Shown here in pieces: positions 1-11,534 of a DNA stretch of 64,000 bases (position 1 is the first letter of the stretch; the number at the start of each line of letters is the position of its first letter). The DNA comes from Dendrophyllia cribrosa (lineage: Eukaryota; Cnidaria; Anthozoa; Scleractinia; Dendrophylliidae). Made by a program: the position numbers and the translations under genes. The stretch spans positions 16,193,210-16,257,209 of the forward strand of contig JAJLRJ010000009.1 in the NCBI GenBank assembly GCA_024195265.1. The letters are read 5' to 3'. Below the pieces are notes generated by a model. It had not been told where the DNA came from. It was given only the letters and a program-made list of their open reading frames with translations, and did not search any database.

Positions 1-288
1 AAACATCGTATCGTTAAAAGTGTTGTCATTTGAAGTTTAAAGGATCCATTTTGTGGTTTTACTTTTTCTACTGCGCATTCATTTTATATTCGTTAAGCTT
101 AAACATTCAAAAAGAAACAAGATTCGTTTTATCTGTTTCATTTGAAAGATCTTGTATAAGAACAAACCAAACTGAAATCATAACATCATTTCCATGTCTT
201 TTGAAACGAAAGAGGCTGAGAAAATATTGTTTTGGAACCCATAAAACTAATTAACCAGATTAGTCGAGGGGGGGCGGGAGGGGGGGGA

Positions 289-308
289 GGGGGGGGGGGG
301 GGGGGGGG
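289..308. repeat. Poly-G tract
   Basis: An unbroken run of 20 G preceded by interrupted G-rich sequence from 268. Several similar tracts occur in this window, some of them inside inverted-repeat elements (see 11535, 20665, 28179). Length may be unreliable because such tracts are hard to sequence. Confidence 0.85.
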
Positions 309-981
309 TGCAGTAGAACAGGAACTTAAACCCAGTCTAAGCCGTCCACAAAGCACGTATACAACTATTGAAAAATATTGTGCATTAGTACATTCCAAGA
401 CCGCAAGGCATTGTGGGTTCGAATGCAGACTATACTTCATAATACTCTTCATGCAGGACAACATGCCGGCTCCATATAGCGATCACCTTAGGGTCAATGA
501 CTTTTAAGCATACCTTAAAGTCTGCCATGTTGTGACCGACACGCCAGGCGATACGGATTTAGGAAAGATAAGCTAATGTACCAATGCCAATTCTTCAGAC
601 AACGCTTATTGAAATAGCTGTATTCTAAACAATCACTCATCTATCAATGTAATCCAAAATATGAAGTGGTAAGCGATGTGTTTCGCTTTGAACCCATCTT
701 CTTTGCTTCGCGCACGTTCCATCGAGGTGTCGAAATCACAAAAAAGCGAGTTGCTATCAATTGAAAATTTCTTCGTTTAACAGAAAGCCGAAGGAAATTT
801 ATGAATTATTAAATCTATTTAGACTCTAACGATTATATAACTATAGTTTCCGTGTTCAGTTCTGCTTGTAAAACGGTAATATTTTGCAAGAAACGCTTTG
901 CAACAACATGGAACTCGGAACCTGTTGGTCACACGTCTTTTAAGCGAATGCTGAACGAAAGTATACGAATCACTCAATAGG

Positions 982-1131
982 TGGTTTTCACGTTACGTCA
1001 CGACGGCGGCCATGTTGGTGTACACCTACAAAAGAATTTTAAACAACTTCTTTTGTTATGTGCACCAACATGGCCGCCATGGCTTTTGTCATTTGAGTCC
1101 CACAGGACTGAAGGTCACGTGAGTGAAAACC
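982..1131. repeat. Foldback/MITE-like element with CACGTGA ends
   Basis: The left end begins GGTTTTCACGTTACGTCACG and the right end is GGTCACGTGAGTGAAAACC, which read as imperfect inverted repeats. The inner arms also pair (GGCGGCCATGTTGGTGTACA against TGTGCACCAACATGGCCGCC). A diverged relative lies at 21958-22087 with the same GGTCACGTGAGTGAAAAC end and a GGCGGCCATATTGG inner motif. No target duplication was resolved. Confidence 0.6.
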
Positions 1132-1332
1132 ATCTATAGTAAAGCAAATCCTATTGACTGTGATGTTCCCCATTGTTATCAGCAGCCAATAAAATTGCTT
1201 GTTAGTTCGAAGGTCACTACGGGCCACTCATAGTGATCGTGGTGTTTACTCATGTGGCACAATAAGTGACCCATAGTGGCACTAATGGGGTGATAATAAT
1301 TAAACTAACTATTGTCAATTTGTTTTCTAAAG

Positions 1333-4300
1333 CTCCTGGAGTGCCATCATCTTGTAAACGTCCCATGGACATTGCTGTCATCATGGACCGGTCTGGCTCA
1401 GTTGGTTATGCTAATTTTGAGAAAGCAAAGCAGTTCGTCATACAACTTGTACACCGATTACAAATTTCATCACACGGCACCCGCATCGGCATCATCCCCT
1501 ATCACTCCAATGCTGAGATGTCAGTGAAGTTTGCCGATGTCCAGCACCAGACACCAGCTGCTATGACCGATCTTATAAAGAAAATCAGTTATACCTCCGG
1601 GAATACACGCACTGATAAAGCTATTGAACTGGCCAATAGTCAGCTGTTTACCAGCGCAGGCGGAATGCGCAGCGACAAGCCGAACGTGCTTATTGTGATG
1701 ACGGATGGCAAGACGAACGCTGGAAGCAAGCCGTACAGAACAGTGCTGGCTCCACTGAAGGTTAGACATTCACAAGTTCATGTTTTGGAGCTGTACTCTC
1801 GTGCTGTATATATTAGTATAGAACAAAAGCTTTGCGACAGGAACAACAACAAATATACATGTATAAAAAGAGATCATACCATGAAAGCCAATTTCGTCGA
1901 GGCGGGTCAGACAAGAAGACATTACAGACCTTCCTACCATGGTTACTTCCTTCGCCAATAGCTCCAAATTATCTTTTCTTCTTCGTTGACTGATTTAATG
2001 CCATATTTTAAAAGTAGGTCCTGAGCAACTACATGTTTAGCAAACCTAGAAAAATTATTTCATGTTGCAGAAGTTGGTAATGAGAGTTGAAGTTCTTAAT
2101 CCTGCATCAGCCCTATTCCGTATCTCCAAAGATCTACTGAAAACCTGCAAACTAGAACTCCAATTTTATTTCTGAAGTAGCTATTTCATTTCAAAAGTCA
2201 CGAAAAGTAATACCCATCGCCATTCATTCGACAGAGTAAGCAAGTAAAGATGATAGCTATTGGTGTGGGTTCAGGAATTAACAACGACGAACTGAAGGAG
2301 ATCGCTGATGGCAAACGTGAAAATGTAATTCATGTGGACAAGTTTGATGAACTTATCAACAACGAGAACAATGTACTGTTTGCATCGTGTCAACCAGGTT
2401 AGTTTAAAATCAATTGCACAACGACGACTGAGAACTACTTTGCTCTTGACTTGATTTATTTTACCAAGTGTCTCGTTGACCAAAACACTACAATGCAGTT
2501 TGTTACCAGTGTGACAATCACCACATAATTGTTTATGTTTGTGACGAAGGTTTGTCATCTAAAAAACAAACGATGAGATTCAGTTTAAACTTCACGAGTA
2601 AGCAACACGAATCTCCTTTGTCACACGGAAAATGCCTGAAAACAAAAAAGAAACACTGAGTATGAGAAAAAGTCAAGTCTAACGAACTCAACATGTTTTT
2701 TTCCAAGAAAGAGTTTTTTCTAGCTGAGAAGTGAACGACAAAGAATCATGGGCACCCCCCCCCCCCCCCCCCCCCCCCCTCCCCCACACACAGATCCTCT
2801 TAGTTGTTTCTGCGAGATTAAAAGAGTAATAATTACATTTTGTGCTTCGTTTCAGACTCTCCTGCTCCACCCTGTCAACACGCTATGGATGTTGGTATCA
2901 TCATGGATCGCTCGGGTTCTGTCGGCTCTGCAAACTTCATCAAGTCCAAGGATTTTGTCCGCACTGTAGTCGACAGGTTAAAGATCTCCTCTCACGAAAC
3001 CCGCGTTGGTATCATTGCGTATCAGTCAAGCTCACATCTGGCAGTTAAATTCGCCGACGTCAACTCGCAGTCCCAAGATGCTATGGACAAAATTATCGAC
3101 AGGTATCTCTTATGTCTTGACGTTCTCAATAGATATCGTATGAACACCAACTTATTGTTCCTAATTCAATCTTTGTGTCCTAAACAGACGGCAACACCAG
3201 TGGCCAGCAAATGCCCTAAATAAAATAATTGCTCGTCAATATAATATTATGTCTTTTCTCCCTTTGTAATGTTTATTTTATTCGAGTAGTCCTGGGACTT
3301 GAGGAGGAGTTATTGTGAATTAAGTTTATCCCCCTCTTAGGTTTAAGGGTGTGTCACGTGATCAGCCAAGCCATGTGAGTGTCATTCTCATCCTTCCCCC
3401 TCCTGCCTATGTCCTGTCCACTTTTAGTGTTACTCACTAACTTGGTGTCGTTTCGTTTTCAGTACCCACACATTTACTGGGCCAAACTATGTATCAGGGA
3501 CTTTTCTGATGAAATTTGTTATTTGAAAAATAGTGGCTATGGGCCTTTGCCTATAGCCATATTAGCCCATTCTTTCGTTTTGTTCTCATTGCCCAGTAAA
3601 CAGAGGTCAGGCAAGGCAGCACTGGGCGAGTGCTATGTGGGTATATAAGCTATATGGCTATGTGCCACTGTGAAGGGTATGGTTTTCAAGCAATTTAGTC
3701 TGCGATAGGGTATAGACATCATGGAGAGTTTTGATCTAGAATAGGGTATCATTTACCAACAAACTGATCGGTTGTATGAAGATAGAGTTCTGAACAATAG
3801 CGAGTCTGGGATAGGCTAGGGATTTTAGGTGTCTTGTCTAGAACAGGTGTTGCAAAATCCAGCTTAACGTGGTCTGATATAGGGTAAAGGTATCAGAGTC
3901 CCAGCGGCACAACGTATCCCTCCCCCCCTCCCCCCGGGGGATAACATGCACAAGGCGTGACAAGTATTACTAACACTGGACTTGACTCAACAGAATCGCT
4001 TACACTGGTGGGGGAACACGAACCGACATTGCCCTGCAGATGGCTAACTCTGGACTCTTTAGTTCCGCGGGAGGAGATCGTGGTGATAAACCGAACGTGC
4101 TTATAGTGATCACAGACGGAAAGACTAACAGTGGCAGCAAAGCTTATAGCACTGTCCTGCGACCGCTTATTGTAAGTCGACTATCATTTTTTCTTATTAT
4201 CGCCTGTAGTTAAGGCAATGTCAGGTCTTGTATGTGCTCAATATTGTTTCCTTTAGATGCGTAGCTGCAGCCATTTTATTTGCTAAAAGAAAAAAATCAA

Positions 4301-4849
4301 AGTTCAATTCGGGCTCTCGCAGTTGCACTGGATATTTTTCCTCAGCTCCTTGGTTTGCAGGATATGTTTTTTCAAATCCCCCCTTCACTAGAAGTCAAAT
4401 GGTCGGTTCCCGAGAGGGGGCATTTGCAAAAACGTTGTATCATGAGAACTAATCCTGCATTTTAAGCCTGGAGTTTCACCAATATGGACGTTTTTAAGGG
4501 CTCGACGAAGTAAGGGCTCGACGAAGTAAGGCCTCACAGGCGCTAGACACTGCTATCAAAGGAGGGACTGGATCTTTTCTAGAGTCAACTCCCACCTTGC
4601 GCACTGATACGCTTGTTAGATGTGATAGTTTTCATTAGCTCAAACAATGCCATTTCTCATCTTTGTATTCTTATATTTTAGAGTAAAAAGGTGAAAATGA
4701 TTGCCGTTGGTGTTGGCTCTGGCATCGATCACAGCGAGCTGCAGGAGATTGCCAATGGCAAAACAGATAATGTCTTCTACGTTAGGAAGTTCGAGGACCT
4801 CTTTGTAAGACTGAACGCTGTTCTTAAAGCTTCGTGTGAAGCTGATTAA
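1333..4849 (+). CDS. Tandem von Willebrand factor A domain protein (3' part; 5' end outside window)
   Basis: Probably a secreted or extracellular-matrix adhesive protein with collagen VI/matrilin-like vWA modules. Five exons by eye: 1333-1760, 2235-2397, 2856-3102, 3994-4171, 4682-4849 (stop TAA 4847-4849); all have AG/GT borders and the phases join, giving about 394 codons. Domain 1 (exons 1-2) has the MIDAS motif DRSGS, the metal-binding threonine in GNTRTD and the MTDGKTN strand; domain 2 (exons 3-5) repeats DRSGS, GGTRTD and ITDGKTN. Both end in a KMIA(I/V)GVGSGI strand. Each domain starts after a phase-1 intron, the classic layout for shuffled extracellular modules. Domain 2 has an extra intron (3103-3993) that domain 1 lacks. 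The first exon begins with two bases of a codon, so more sequence, perhaps further vWA domains and the signal peptide, lies upstream. No transmembrane segment or collagen repeat is seen; the protein ends shortly after domain 2. The exact family member cannot be named. Confidence 0.85.
2755..2779. repeat. Poly-C tract in an intron of the vWA gene
   Basis: An unbroken run of about 25 C, then TCCCCC and a short CA run, 77 bases before the acceptor of the second vWA domain. It sits within the region expected to hold branchpoint and polypyrimidine signals, so length changes might affect splicing; that is inference. Confidence 0.85.
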
Positions 4850-5034
4850 GAGTCGGTAAGTTGCTTTACACCAAAGAGCTTCCCGAACTGAATGTCTCCT
4901 TTGAGATTCTCATTGGTTGCCATTACTGTTATATTTCACTTTTCTTATTTTTTAACTAGATTATCGTGGAAGTTGTCAAGCAAGAAAAGAAGCAAAAATC
5001 AACAGTTATTTAGATGAAATATTTGTTTTTGCTC

Positions 5035-5050
5035 AATAAATCTCAATAAA
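5035..5050 (+). terminator. Poly(A) signals of the vWA gene
   Basis: Two AATAAA hexamers, at 5035-5040 and 5045-5050, lie 186-201 bases after the stop codon of the vWA gene. This is the expected distance for a short 3' UTR, and a repeat element starts about 50 bases further on. Confidence 0.6.
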
Positions 5051-5096
5051 GCTTTGCATGTTTAAAGGGATATAGAAGTTTGTCTCGATGCTTTCA

Positions 5097-5322
5097 TTTT
5101 ACCCTTTTACGCCCAAAAGTGCCAACCATCAAAATTCAAGAAAAATCCAAAATTTCATCGGCTCCAGATTTTGTAAAATATTGAAAAACGAATGGTACCA
5201 TACAAAAGTACTGTCGAAGAGGTTTTATTTGAATGGTCACACCATAGGATTTCACCAACAGACTCAAAAGTTAGAACTAAACTACATGTCTCCATAATTG
5301 ACTCTGGGAGTGAAAGGGTTAA
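5097..5322. repeat. TTAA-type MITE containing one ~88-bp monomer
   Basis: The left end reads TTTACCCTTTTACGCCCAAA and the right end GGGAGTGAAAGGGTTAA; reversed, the right end gives TTAACCCTTTCACTCCC, so the two are imperfect terminal inverted repeats with a TTAA (left copy mutated) outside. The interior holds one copy of the unit that begins AATGGTACCAT and ends CAAAAGTTAGAAC. The same unit is tandemly repeated at 35146-35497. TTAA target sites and CCC-starting ends point to piggyBac-type mobilisation, which is inference. Confidence 0.6.
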
Positions 5323-5457
5323 TCTCCCTTGGAAATCTTCGTAAATCTTCGGAATATTTCGGCAAATGATCAGAAACATTCGTACACCTTCGGACGGTGT
5401 TATACTTAGTAGTTAGTGTCATTTAAATAATAAAAAAAATAATACATGGCTGCTTGA

Positions 5458-5543
5458 AGATATGAAATTTATCTTCTCGTGTTCAACTTGATATCTCACG
5501 AGTGAGATATCGAGTTGAACACTTTAAGGGAAATTTCATATCT
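5458..5543. repeat. Foldback element
   Basis: Arms pair around a centre near 5500: AGATATGAAATTT on the left against AAATTTCATATCT on the right, and GTGTTCAACTTGATATCTCA against TGAGATATCGAGTTGAACAC nearer the middle. The whole 86 bp could fold into one long imperfect hairpin. Confidence 0.7.
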
Positions 5544-5747
5544 CCGCGCACCTACGTATTATCTCTGAGTTCTGTTAGGGTGATACTTTTCGAGTGACTT
5601 TTTTCGGTTCAAAGTTTAGTACCAGCCTTTTCAAGAGCACGCATGTTCAAAACTGGAAAAATTCCCAAAGTTCTTCATAAAAATATTGCAAACAAAACCC
5701 CAAACAAACAAAACAAAAACATCATTAACAACAAAACAAATTAAAGG

Positions 5748-6062
5748 GCTCTTAACAAAGGCCACAGATCGGTTTTAATTTTCAATACTGTCAAAGAATT
5801 GAAGAGTAAAACAGATTTAAACGACCAATTGAAAACATCTTAGCGTGACATAACATATGTATTGTGTGAAAAGAGACAAGACAAATGAATGATGTAATAC
5901 GCTGGGAAATTAAAATACAGCAATCATCTTTTAACACCTAATACACTGGGGAATAACAAAAGTTTACGGATTATGGAAAGAGTGAAAATTTGCATATCTT
6001 TTCCTGTGTACTATACCTTGCTCAACGCTTCGCGTATTCATAAGATAAAAACGGCATCTTGG
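5748..6062 (-). repeat. Dispersed ~300-400-bp repeat family, copy 1 (minus orientation)
   Basis: Read on the minus strand this matches sequence at 29325-29680 and 36410-36850. Shared blocks include AGCATTGAACAAGATATAG (diverged here), AGATATGCAAATTTTCAC, TGTGTTAAAAGATGATTGCTG, TTTTACTCTTCAATTCTTTG and the end AGAGCCCTTT. A fourth, partial copy lies at 27603-27685. No coding potential is visible, so it is a nonautonomous element of unknown class. Confidence 0.65.
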
Positions 6063-6097
6063 GCAAGTAATCATAATAATTGTGCTCGAAAACAATA

Positions 6098-6412
6098 AGT
6101 ATTACTCGAAAACTTTCATCTTAATGGTCACGCTTAAGGACTATCCATAGACTCAAACGTTAGAACTATCTTGGACGGAATACATTAAACAACACCATGG
6201 GAAAATTCTGCTATGGAGCTTGTATGTGAATAATCACATTTAAGGTTTCCGACTACAGATTCAAAAGTTAGAACCACCTTGAAACGCATAATAAACAGTA
6301 TAACTGCTCGATAGCATTCCTTTGAATGATCACAGTTTGGATTTCCATCCACATCCTCTAAAATTATCGCCATATGAATAGTCTATGTTTGACTCTCCGG
6401 GAGGGAAAGAAA
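6098..6412. repeat. Three diverged copies of the ~88-bp monomer family
   Basis: Three spaced, degenerate units are recognisable by a TGGTCAC-like core followed by a GACTCAAA(A/C)GTTAGAAC-like end: about 6098-6166, 6210-6273 and 6297-6371. The block closes with GACTCTCCGGGAGGGAAAG at 6391-6409, similar to the right end of the element at 5097-5322. It looks like an older, decayed relative of the array at 35146-35497. Confidence 0.5.
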
Positions 6413-9400
6413 ACCAACTTGTTTAATTTCACTTAAGTTTTTGCTTTTCAATTTTCCACCATTCATTGCCATAGTTACAAATATTACGGCATTAATTTAT
6501 CCTCTCCTTCCTTATTTGCAAAGCTTATTCATTATTTAGGTATATCCTGTGCTAATAAGGATCTCAAGAAAAGCAAGAGTTCTGCCTATTACCCATTGTA
6601 GCATTTGTCAGGAGTCAGTGTTGGCTAAATGCTTGCTTTTCTAGGACAAAAATCTCAATATTAAAAAACATCTTTGTGCGTCAATTTCAACAATGATGCC
6701 GTAAAAGATAACAAACGAAATTTATACTCATCTTCCAGATTTAATAAAAATTATAAAATTTCGAAAGGGCCCTAGAGAAATTTTAAGATCATAATGACTT
6801 TTCATTGAAAAGAACCCATGCAGAAAAAGCCTCAAATTTCTTCATTTTTCGAAAAATGGTGTGCTTTTTAATTAAATTTACGTCTCTCCTCTTCTTTTAA
6901 ATGACCATAATTACCAAAATATTGTAGCTTCAGGCGTAATCGTAATAAGTTGTGTGACAATTAAGACAACGTTTTATCATTCGCGTGAAAAGAAAACTGA
7001 TATGCATGCACTTATCTAAACAGAAAATGATATATTATACGGGTCGTTTAAAATTTCAATAAAAAGGGAGTACTTTTTATTAGCTTTAAGTTTCTGCTTT
7101 TAAAAAGACGTTTTGATTAACACCTCTCCTTCTTTTGTAAGGTAATCGGAAAACTACTGGAACTGATCAATTTAAATCGCCTCTTTGTCTGCACTTTGAA
7201 AAATGATCAGTAAAAAAAGATTAAATAAAAGGTCCTTGTTGAAGTAAAAAGATGAAGACAATGTGTTGAATTAAATGAAAAATAGCAATTGTTTACATTT
7301 GTCAACTGTGCAAGCTAAAGAGCAAATTTAACAATTTCAATAAATATATATCTATATGTATATATATATATACATATAAGTGCGAGATCGACAGTTTTCT
7401 TTTTTATTTAAGAGCATGAGATCCATTGTAGACACATTTTATGTTCGGCAACTTTGGTGTAACAACAAACCTCGCGATAAATCAGGATAGATAACCTTCT
7501 TTCGAGAGCATGCATCTTTAGTAAAACAAATTTTGAGCAGCCGTTGCGACCGGTATCTTATTCCCGTTGACACTTTTTTAATTAACAATTTTCAAAGTGG
7601 GTACAGAGTGACACAAAAACCAGAGAACCTGCTAGGCCATAGGCTCCGCTTATTTCGCCCCTGCTGACTTAAACTAACGTTATTACGTCCCGGCAAGAAA
7701 TAGAATGACTGCCAAATATCCTGCCCCTAAGTGAACCACTTGGAATGTGAAAGAAGATTGGACATTTCAATATATTTTGTGTCCTCTTGTTGGTGTCGTA
7801 TTGAATCTGAGATACCACCTGTCTCATTCCGTATTTGCGAAGACTGTTCCATAACCCGACTAATTTCAGCCAAAATAACCATAGCAAACTGTCACAGACA
7901 AAATGTCATTCGTGAGATGATAAATCATCCAAAATCAACCAATGCAAGGCCTTTGATATGCGATCGATTTACGATCCGTTTCCAACGTGTCAGTCAAAAA
8001 ATAATCAAACAGAGTAATTATTTTTTCTCTGGCATAAATGCGCTCCTGTTATTAAACTGCCAAGCTCAGTTGCACGAAACCCAAACACTTCAAGCAATAT
8101 CTACCTAATTTCATCGCGGATCGTTCCAGCTGCGGTAACTCCGAGAACCATTTCAAAGAGAAACAGTACAAGCAGTGGGGAAAGCCTTTGTTGCGAGTAA
8201 GTTTGAATAAAACTGATATACATATGATAACGTTTGATGTTCAAAAACAACAATTAAACTTGCAGCACAGGATAGTACTGCTCGATCGCTTTCATTTAAA
8301 TGGCCGTTGTTAAGATTTTAAGATTCAAAAGGCTTGAAATTTGACTCACGGAGTAGAAAGTTTATGTATACCTTTTTGAGATGATTTAATAGTTGTAACG
8401 ATAGTGCGGTTGGTACACCTTTGACACAGTTTACTGGAATGATTTCTGAAGTGAATTGGAACCGACCAAGATAGCAAACGCTCGATTAAACAGCTTGTAA
8501 ATAATAATTTGGTTTTTTTTATTTTCACCAGTCACATTAGCAATTATCACTGCATAAATAATCGGCCAGTACCTTAAATATACTGGTATCAGTTGTAGTT
8601 TATAAGATACTTTATAAGATAAAGCATTTTTACGTTAAAATCATGCGGTTTGATTATTCTCAAAAGGAACTGATTATTGCATACAACTAGGGGTCACCCC
8701 TGTTGCTGTCTTAGAAGGAAACGGGTTGAAAATACATTCTAAACAAAAAATAGACCTATTGGAGAAAATATTAACGCAGATTTTGTCAGACTGAATTAAA
8801 AAATATTAATGGGTAATGAAGAAAGTCATACAGTAAAAAATGATTTCCATCTCTTCGTGAGAAATAAACCAGATGACAGGAAATCGAAGGATTTTGGGTC
8901 TTGAACTTCTTTTCAATAGTGATTATTTCTTCAGCTGGAAGGCTTAAAGGGATTATACAATGTGCAAGTCATAGCCTTCGTTATTCTTCTCCATCTAATT
9001 GTGCCCAACGGTCTGGCATAATTCCTCATACGGTTGACACACATTTCCACCCACAAGAAACAACTGACAAAACTCTAGATATACATCAGGGGGAAAGTTG
9101 GATCACATATAAAACCATTTCGTATTTCTTGACCATATCTAAAATACTTGACTTCATGAGAAAAAAATAAAGCGTTTTTCACACCCAACAGCCTCATTCG
9201 TAATTGAAATTGGAACGGAACAAACTGTACATGTTTATTTTAGAAACCATGTTAAAAATGGCTCTAAACACATTTTTAAGGCGGATATCACTTTTTATTT
9301 CGAGAGGCATTGATGCTTGAGATTTAAATTTAAGACATTGATAAGTCCCTGACGGAGGTTAGTTATGTATAACCGAAATATTGGGCAATATTAAAAGAAA

Positions 9401-9678
9401 CCGAAGAAATTCAGCTGTTTGATCTACCTTGCATGTTAACGTTTTTCATTGATAAGTCGTTCATCGACAACCTCCACGGGAAATCGTCTATCATGGTTCT
9501 AATTTGCATATCGAGGATTGAAAGTTATTACACGTTCGTCAAAGAAAAGGAGTACTCTGTCGACTTTGTAATATAATTAACTGGTTTTATTTACACACAA
9601 AAAAATGTCTCATATTTTAATTCTTGATGATGAGAAACGTTTAGGATTTTTACACAAAATATTATTATTCGTTGTATA
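6413..9678. other. Intergenic stretch, no gene recognised
   Basis: AT-rich sequence with no open frame that resembles a known family; the longest frame (7731-8108) has no motif, splice partner or homologous repeat in the window. A TA-rich microsatellite sits near 7341-7378. A single, decayed copy of the ~88-bp monomer is visible near 8262-8360, ending in a GACTCACGGAGTAGAAAG-like terminus. Confidence 0.5.
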
Positions 9679-9919
9679 CCCCATTCGCACCGATGCTTAA
9701 ACATTAATGTTGTTTAGTTTAAAACAGGTTTAGAAAAATACCTCATATCCTCCCGTAATATTTGGAGTGAAATCTTTACTAAAAGAAACTTTATTGACTT
9801 TTATTACCATTCTATGTAGTTTAAATCATATACATTTAAAAACGTTCAAGATAGAGGCTAAAAACGTATAGTTAAACTAAACAACATTTAAACATGTTTA
9901 ACCGTTGGTGTGAATGGGG
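9679..9919. repeat. MITE with ~45-bp terminal inverted repeats
   Basis: The left arm starts CCCCATTCGCACCGATGCTT and continues with AATGTTGTTTAGTTTA (to about 9721). The right arm, about 9872-9919, reads TAAACTAAACAACATTTAAA and ends TTGGTGTGAATGGGG. The reverse complement of one matches the other with few changes. The 150-bp spacer shows no coding potential. Confidence 0.75.
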
Positions 9920-10110
9920 CTGTAGTCACTATTTGTCTTCTCATTGGCTAAGAGCCTAAGGTTAATTCTGGAAATCAGCTCACCCTACAGATTGTTCACT
10001 TATCTGCTAGCGGAATAGTGAATAATATGTAGGGTACGCGCCAAATGCATGATTTCCAAGTCAAGTTCACGGGTGGTGAGTGGCAGCTTTTGCACACAGC
10101 CAAGTAAAAA

Positions 10111-10279
10111 CATGGCTCGTCGATTCGCTTCTTCAACCGAGCAAGAAATTGAGAAATTGCTGGTCGGACGATAAAGACTCGAAAAACACAAAAAAATAGA
10201 CAAAAGTTGCGAAGGAACTGTTCCATGAATACCTTAAAGAGAAAAACATTCAGGAGCCGGGCGACAAAAAGGAATTACC
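10111..10279 (+). pseudogene. Decayed N-terminal fragment of a repetitive ORF, possibly Crypton/DUF3504-like
   Basis: An ATG at 10111 opens a frame reading MARRFASSTEQEIEKLL, which hits a TAA; after a one-base shift the sequence continues as DKDSKNTKK, stop, TKVAKELFHEYLKEKNIQEP. The helical, charged pattern with SKNTKK and a YLKEKN core reminds me of the N-terminal part of cnidarian multi-copy proteins related to tyrosine recombinase (DUF3504/Crypton-like) genes. That recognition is from memory and is moderate at best. The frameshift and two stops mark it as dead. It is followed 87 bases later by a foldback at 10366-10475. Confidence 0.4.
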
Positions 10280-10365
10280 ACAAGTATGTGAAATCATTTT
10301 TAAGACTTGTGTTTGTCGTTATTTTCTTTAAAACAATGTATAATAAAACAATTATTAGATTCGGT

Positions 10366-10475
10366 TTTTGTGAAATCCGAAATAATCAAGGTCAAGGTAA
10401 GTGTTATCAGCCTCAGCCTTCGGTTTCGCCTGGTAACACTTACCTTGACCTTGATTATTCCGGATATCACAAAAA
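10366..10475. repeat. Foldback element with near-perfect arms
   Basis: Left arm about 10366-10410 and right arm about 10432-10475: TTTTTGTGAAATCCGAAATA then AGGTCAAGGTAAGTGTTA on the left, against TAACACTTACCTTGACCT and GGATATCACAAAAA on the right. The loop is about 20 bp, so the whole 110 bp could extrude as a hairpin. Confidence 0.8.
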
Positions 10476-11013
10476 TCTCATCCAATCAATTGTTGGTATA
10501 TGCTTTTTGCCAGATCGAGCAAAAAGACGGCCACTTTTCTAGAGTTGTGACTTTTATTTCGCTATTTTCGCTATTTTCGGTATGTATATAGTTAAAATAA
10601 AGTATGTTTTGGTTTATTCATGGGCTATTTATTCAGAGGTTGCTAGTTTTCCCGGACCAACTAAGTGTCGGATCGTGTTTAATGAATTTTCATGAAATTA
10701 TTTGAACGTCAAATTTTTGGGCTGAGGAGGAGCTGGAACTGGACGTTCGTTTTTGGCGATGTGAGCCTGAAAACGTACTTAGCACGTTCTAAGGACAAAC
10801 GGAACAATATTTCAGTAAATCATAGCTTTGAATGAGAAGAAAGAAATATAGGCGAAGTTCTACAAGTTGGCCAATTTTTAGACACGTTTGCTATTATAAA
10901 TTATACAATAAACTGAATACTACGCGCTCTGTGATTGGTCGTTGCCTATGATCTATCAGAGTACAGACGCACGGCTGACGTCATAGAAAAATTGTTTGCT
11001 TTGTTTTGTCCAG

Positions 11014-11200
11014 CATGGCGCACAGTTTTGAAAATGTTTGTGAGATTATTCTGGATTGAGCAAGTGAAAGCCTCGAAAAATGTTTAGTAGAAGCTGTTTA
11101 CGAGCAAGAAAAAGAAGAAACCAAGACGAAAAGTATTCTTGGCGACTTGAAAAATACCTAAACTGGAGCAAATCTTCAAACAGTCGAGCGCTACGTGGCA
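11014..11200 (+). pseudogene. Decayed ORF fragment next to a foldback (second composite)
   Basis: An ATG at about 11014, in the context CAGCATGGCGCAC, opens MAHSFENVCEIILD followed by a stop; a charged, lysine/glutamate-rich frame with further stops continues to about 11200. It stands 43 bases before a long foldback (11243-11431), the same order as the fragment at 10111 with its foldback at 10366. I do not recognise the protein. The upstream CTGTGATTGGTCG box resembles promoters of other elements here. Confidence 0.3.
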
Positions 11201-11242
11201 AGTTCGTAATTTACTCTTTATACTTTTCTGTTCATTGTATAA

Positions 11243-11431
11243 AACAAATAGATTCCATTTGGCCGTGTGTCTGTTCAGTTATAGATTACAGAAGACGTCA
11301 AAATGTGGTAAGAACATCGGTGACACACTCGCCTGCGGCTCGTGTGCTGCACTTTTTTGTTCTTACCACATTTTAACGTCATCTGTGATCTATAACTGAA
11401 CAGGCACACCGCCAAATGGAATCTATTTGTT
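11243..11431. repeat. Long foldback, ~70-bp arms
   Basis: Left arm 11243-11313 and right arm 11359-11431 are imperfect reverse complements: AACAAATAGATTCCATTTGG pairs with CCAAATGGAATCTATTTGTT, and CAAAATGTGGTAAGAAC pairs with GTTCTTACCACATTTTAACG. The loop is about 45 bp. Confidence 0.85.
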
Positions 11432-11534
11432 AAATGGAAAATGTTCTTGACAAAATCTCAGCCTGGGTAAGTTCTTAGCACGTTCACTTTAAATTCTGAT
11501 CAATCCCAGTCTCAACGTTCTTATAAAAAAGGCC

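Larger units (their letters stand above)
1..1332. other. Upstream/intronic region of the vWA gene, no exon recognised
   Basis: No convincing coding exon was found. The first recognised vWA exon at 1333 starts inside a codon, so at least one coding exon lies upstream, probably beyond the left edge of the window. The stretch holds a broken poly-G tract (longest run 289-308), a B-box-like GGTTCGAATGC at 416-426 without a matching A box, and a foldback at 982-1131. The short open frames at 30-254 and 232-507 show no family signature; the second owes its glycine run to the G tract. Confidence 0.5.

Noticed and set aside
416..426. B-box-like GGTTCGAATGC as part of a tRNA gene
   Set aside because: No A box or cloverleaf at a fitting distance.
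232..507. 91-codon frame with a long glycine run
   Set aside because: The glycines come from the poly-G tract; the rest shows no protein-like pattern and the mirror frame on the minus strand is just as long.
1266..1332. ATG at 1266 as the start of the vWA protein
   Set aside because: The AG acceptor at 1331-1332 and the homologous exon at 2856 show that the exon begins at 1333; the residues before it are intronic and do not form a signal peptide.
7731..8108. 125-codon open frame
   Set aside because: No motif, no splice partner and no repeat relationship; AT-rich composition like its surroundings.
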